The notes under the pieces are model-generated. The model was not told the origin of the DNA, made no database searches, and worked only from the letters and a program-made list of their open reading frames with translations. The position numbers were made by a program, and so were the translations under genes. Positions 35,519 through 35,696 of a stretch of DNA of 35,696 bases are shown here, one piece after another. How positions within the stretch are numbered: the first letter of the stretch is position 1; every line of letters begins with the position of its first letter. Source of the DNA: a virus; IMG/VR virus record IMGVR_UViG_3300048091_000260, positions 1 to 35,696 of that record, one strand, 5' to 3'.

Positions 35519-35594
35519 CTGTGAGCTATATTAGATGTTCATCTAATATACAGCCCTGTTGATACGTACAGCATCTTCTGTAAGTCTTTGATTC
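35519..35594. other. Right attP arm with inverted and direct repeats
   Basis: This contains a perfect 11-bp inverted repeat TATATTAGATG-TT-CATCTAATATA (35527-35550) and the 15-mer TCATCTAATATACAG (35539-35553), identical to 177-191 in the left arm. These are the best candidates for arm-type binding sites of the integrase or its excision factor. No gene is seen in the arm. Confidence 0.6.
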
Positions 35595-35674
<80 letters not shown>

Positions 35675-35686
35675 ACTCAGCCTGCA

Positions 35687-35692
35687 ATTATA
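35687..35692 (-). promoter_or_regulatory. -10 box of the tRNA-Pro promoter
   Basis: TATAAT on the minus strand, 12 bp before the tRNA 5' end, with a GC-rich discriminator-like stretch (GCAGGCTGAGT). The -35 lies outside the window. It shows that the promoter side of the tRNA, and so the host DNA upstream of it, is to the right. Confidence 0.8.
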
Positions 35693-35696
35693 TCAG

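Overview
The window is a complete, integrated temperate phage of the P22-like short-tailed (podovirus) type, with a few bases of host chromosome at each end. A 50-bp perfect direct repeat (78-127 and 35595-35644) marks the two attachment sites. It is the 3' part of a proline tRNA gene (anticodon GGG). The intact tRNA, with its -10 box, lies at the right end on the minus strand. The high GC content, the CCA-encoding tRNA-Pro and the gene types suggest a betaproteobacterium (Burkholderiales, perhaps Oxalobacteraceae). That host assignment is an inference.

Layout. (1) 235-6506, minus strand: an early leftward operon running from promoter PL at about 6560-6588 to the integrase. It holds about fifteen mostly tiny genes, nearly all joined by 4-bp ATGA/GTGA overlaps. 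They include a zinc-ribbon protein, a DUF7673 protein, a winged-helix protein, a D12-class adenine DNA methyltransferase, a DUF4224 protein (probable excision accessory factor) and the integrase. A plus-strand membrane-protein gene (2910-3578) interrupts the chain. (2) 6698-8299: the immunity region. It has a LexA-type cleavable CI repressor co-transcribed with two small paralogous proteins, a divergent Cro-like gene, and six 14-bp palindromic operators, three at PL and three between cI and cro. (3) 8408-13482: rightward early genes. They include a ribbon-helix-helix protein, a DUF551 protein, a protein with a C-terminal DUF2829/Tad2-like (anti-Thoeris) domain, a replication initiator/loader, a DnaB-type helicase, and a second tyrosine recombinase. 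(4) 13784-14895: late-gene control by a Q-like antiterminator, a small accessory gene, then a promoter followed by two tandem terminators.

(5) 14925-31505: packaging and virion genes in P22 order: small and large terminase, portal, scaffold, coat, gp4-like, gp10-like, a collagen-like small protein, a structural protein, a cupin, an aspartyl/asparaginyl-hydroxylase-like oxygenase, three ejection-type proteins and a tail fibre/spike. (6) 31553-33058: lysis genes: a three-TM holin with a possible dual start, a GH73-like endolysin, and Rz with Rz1 nested inside it. (7) 33154-35468: accessory (moron) genes: an acyltransferase-3 membrane enzyme likely to alter the host surface, and two unrecognised genes. 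A phage-borne UUCG-loop terminator then sits just inside attR, where it can replace the host tRNA terminator that integration displaced to the far left end.

The genes with the most potential novelty are the cupin plus 2-oxoglutarate oxygenase pair next to a collagen-like virion gene, the two CI-linked paralogs, the second recombinase in the replication module, and the fused Tad2-like anti-defence protein.
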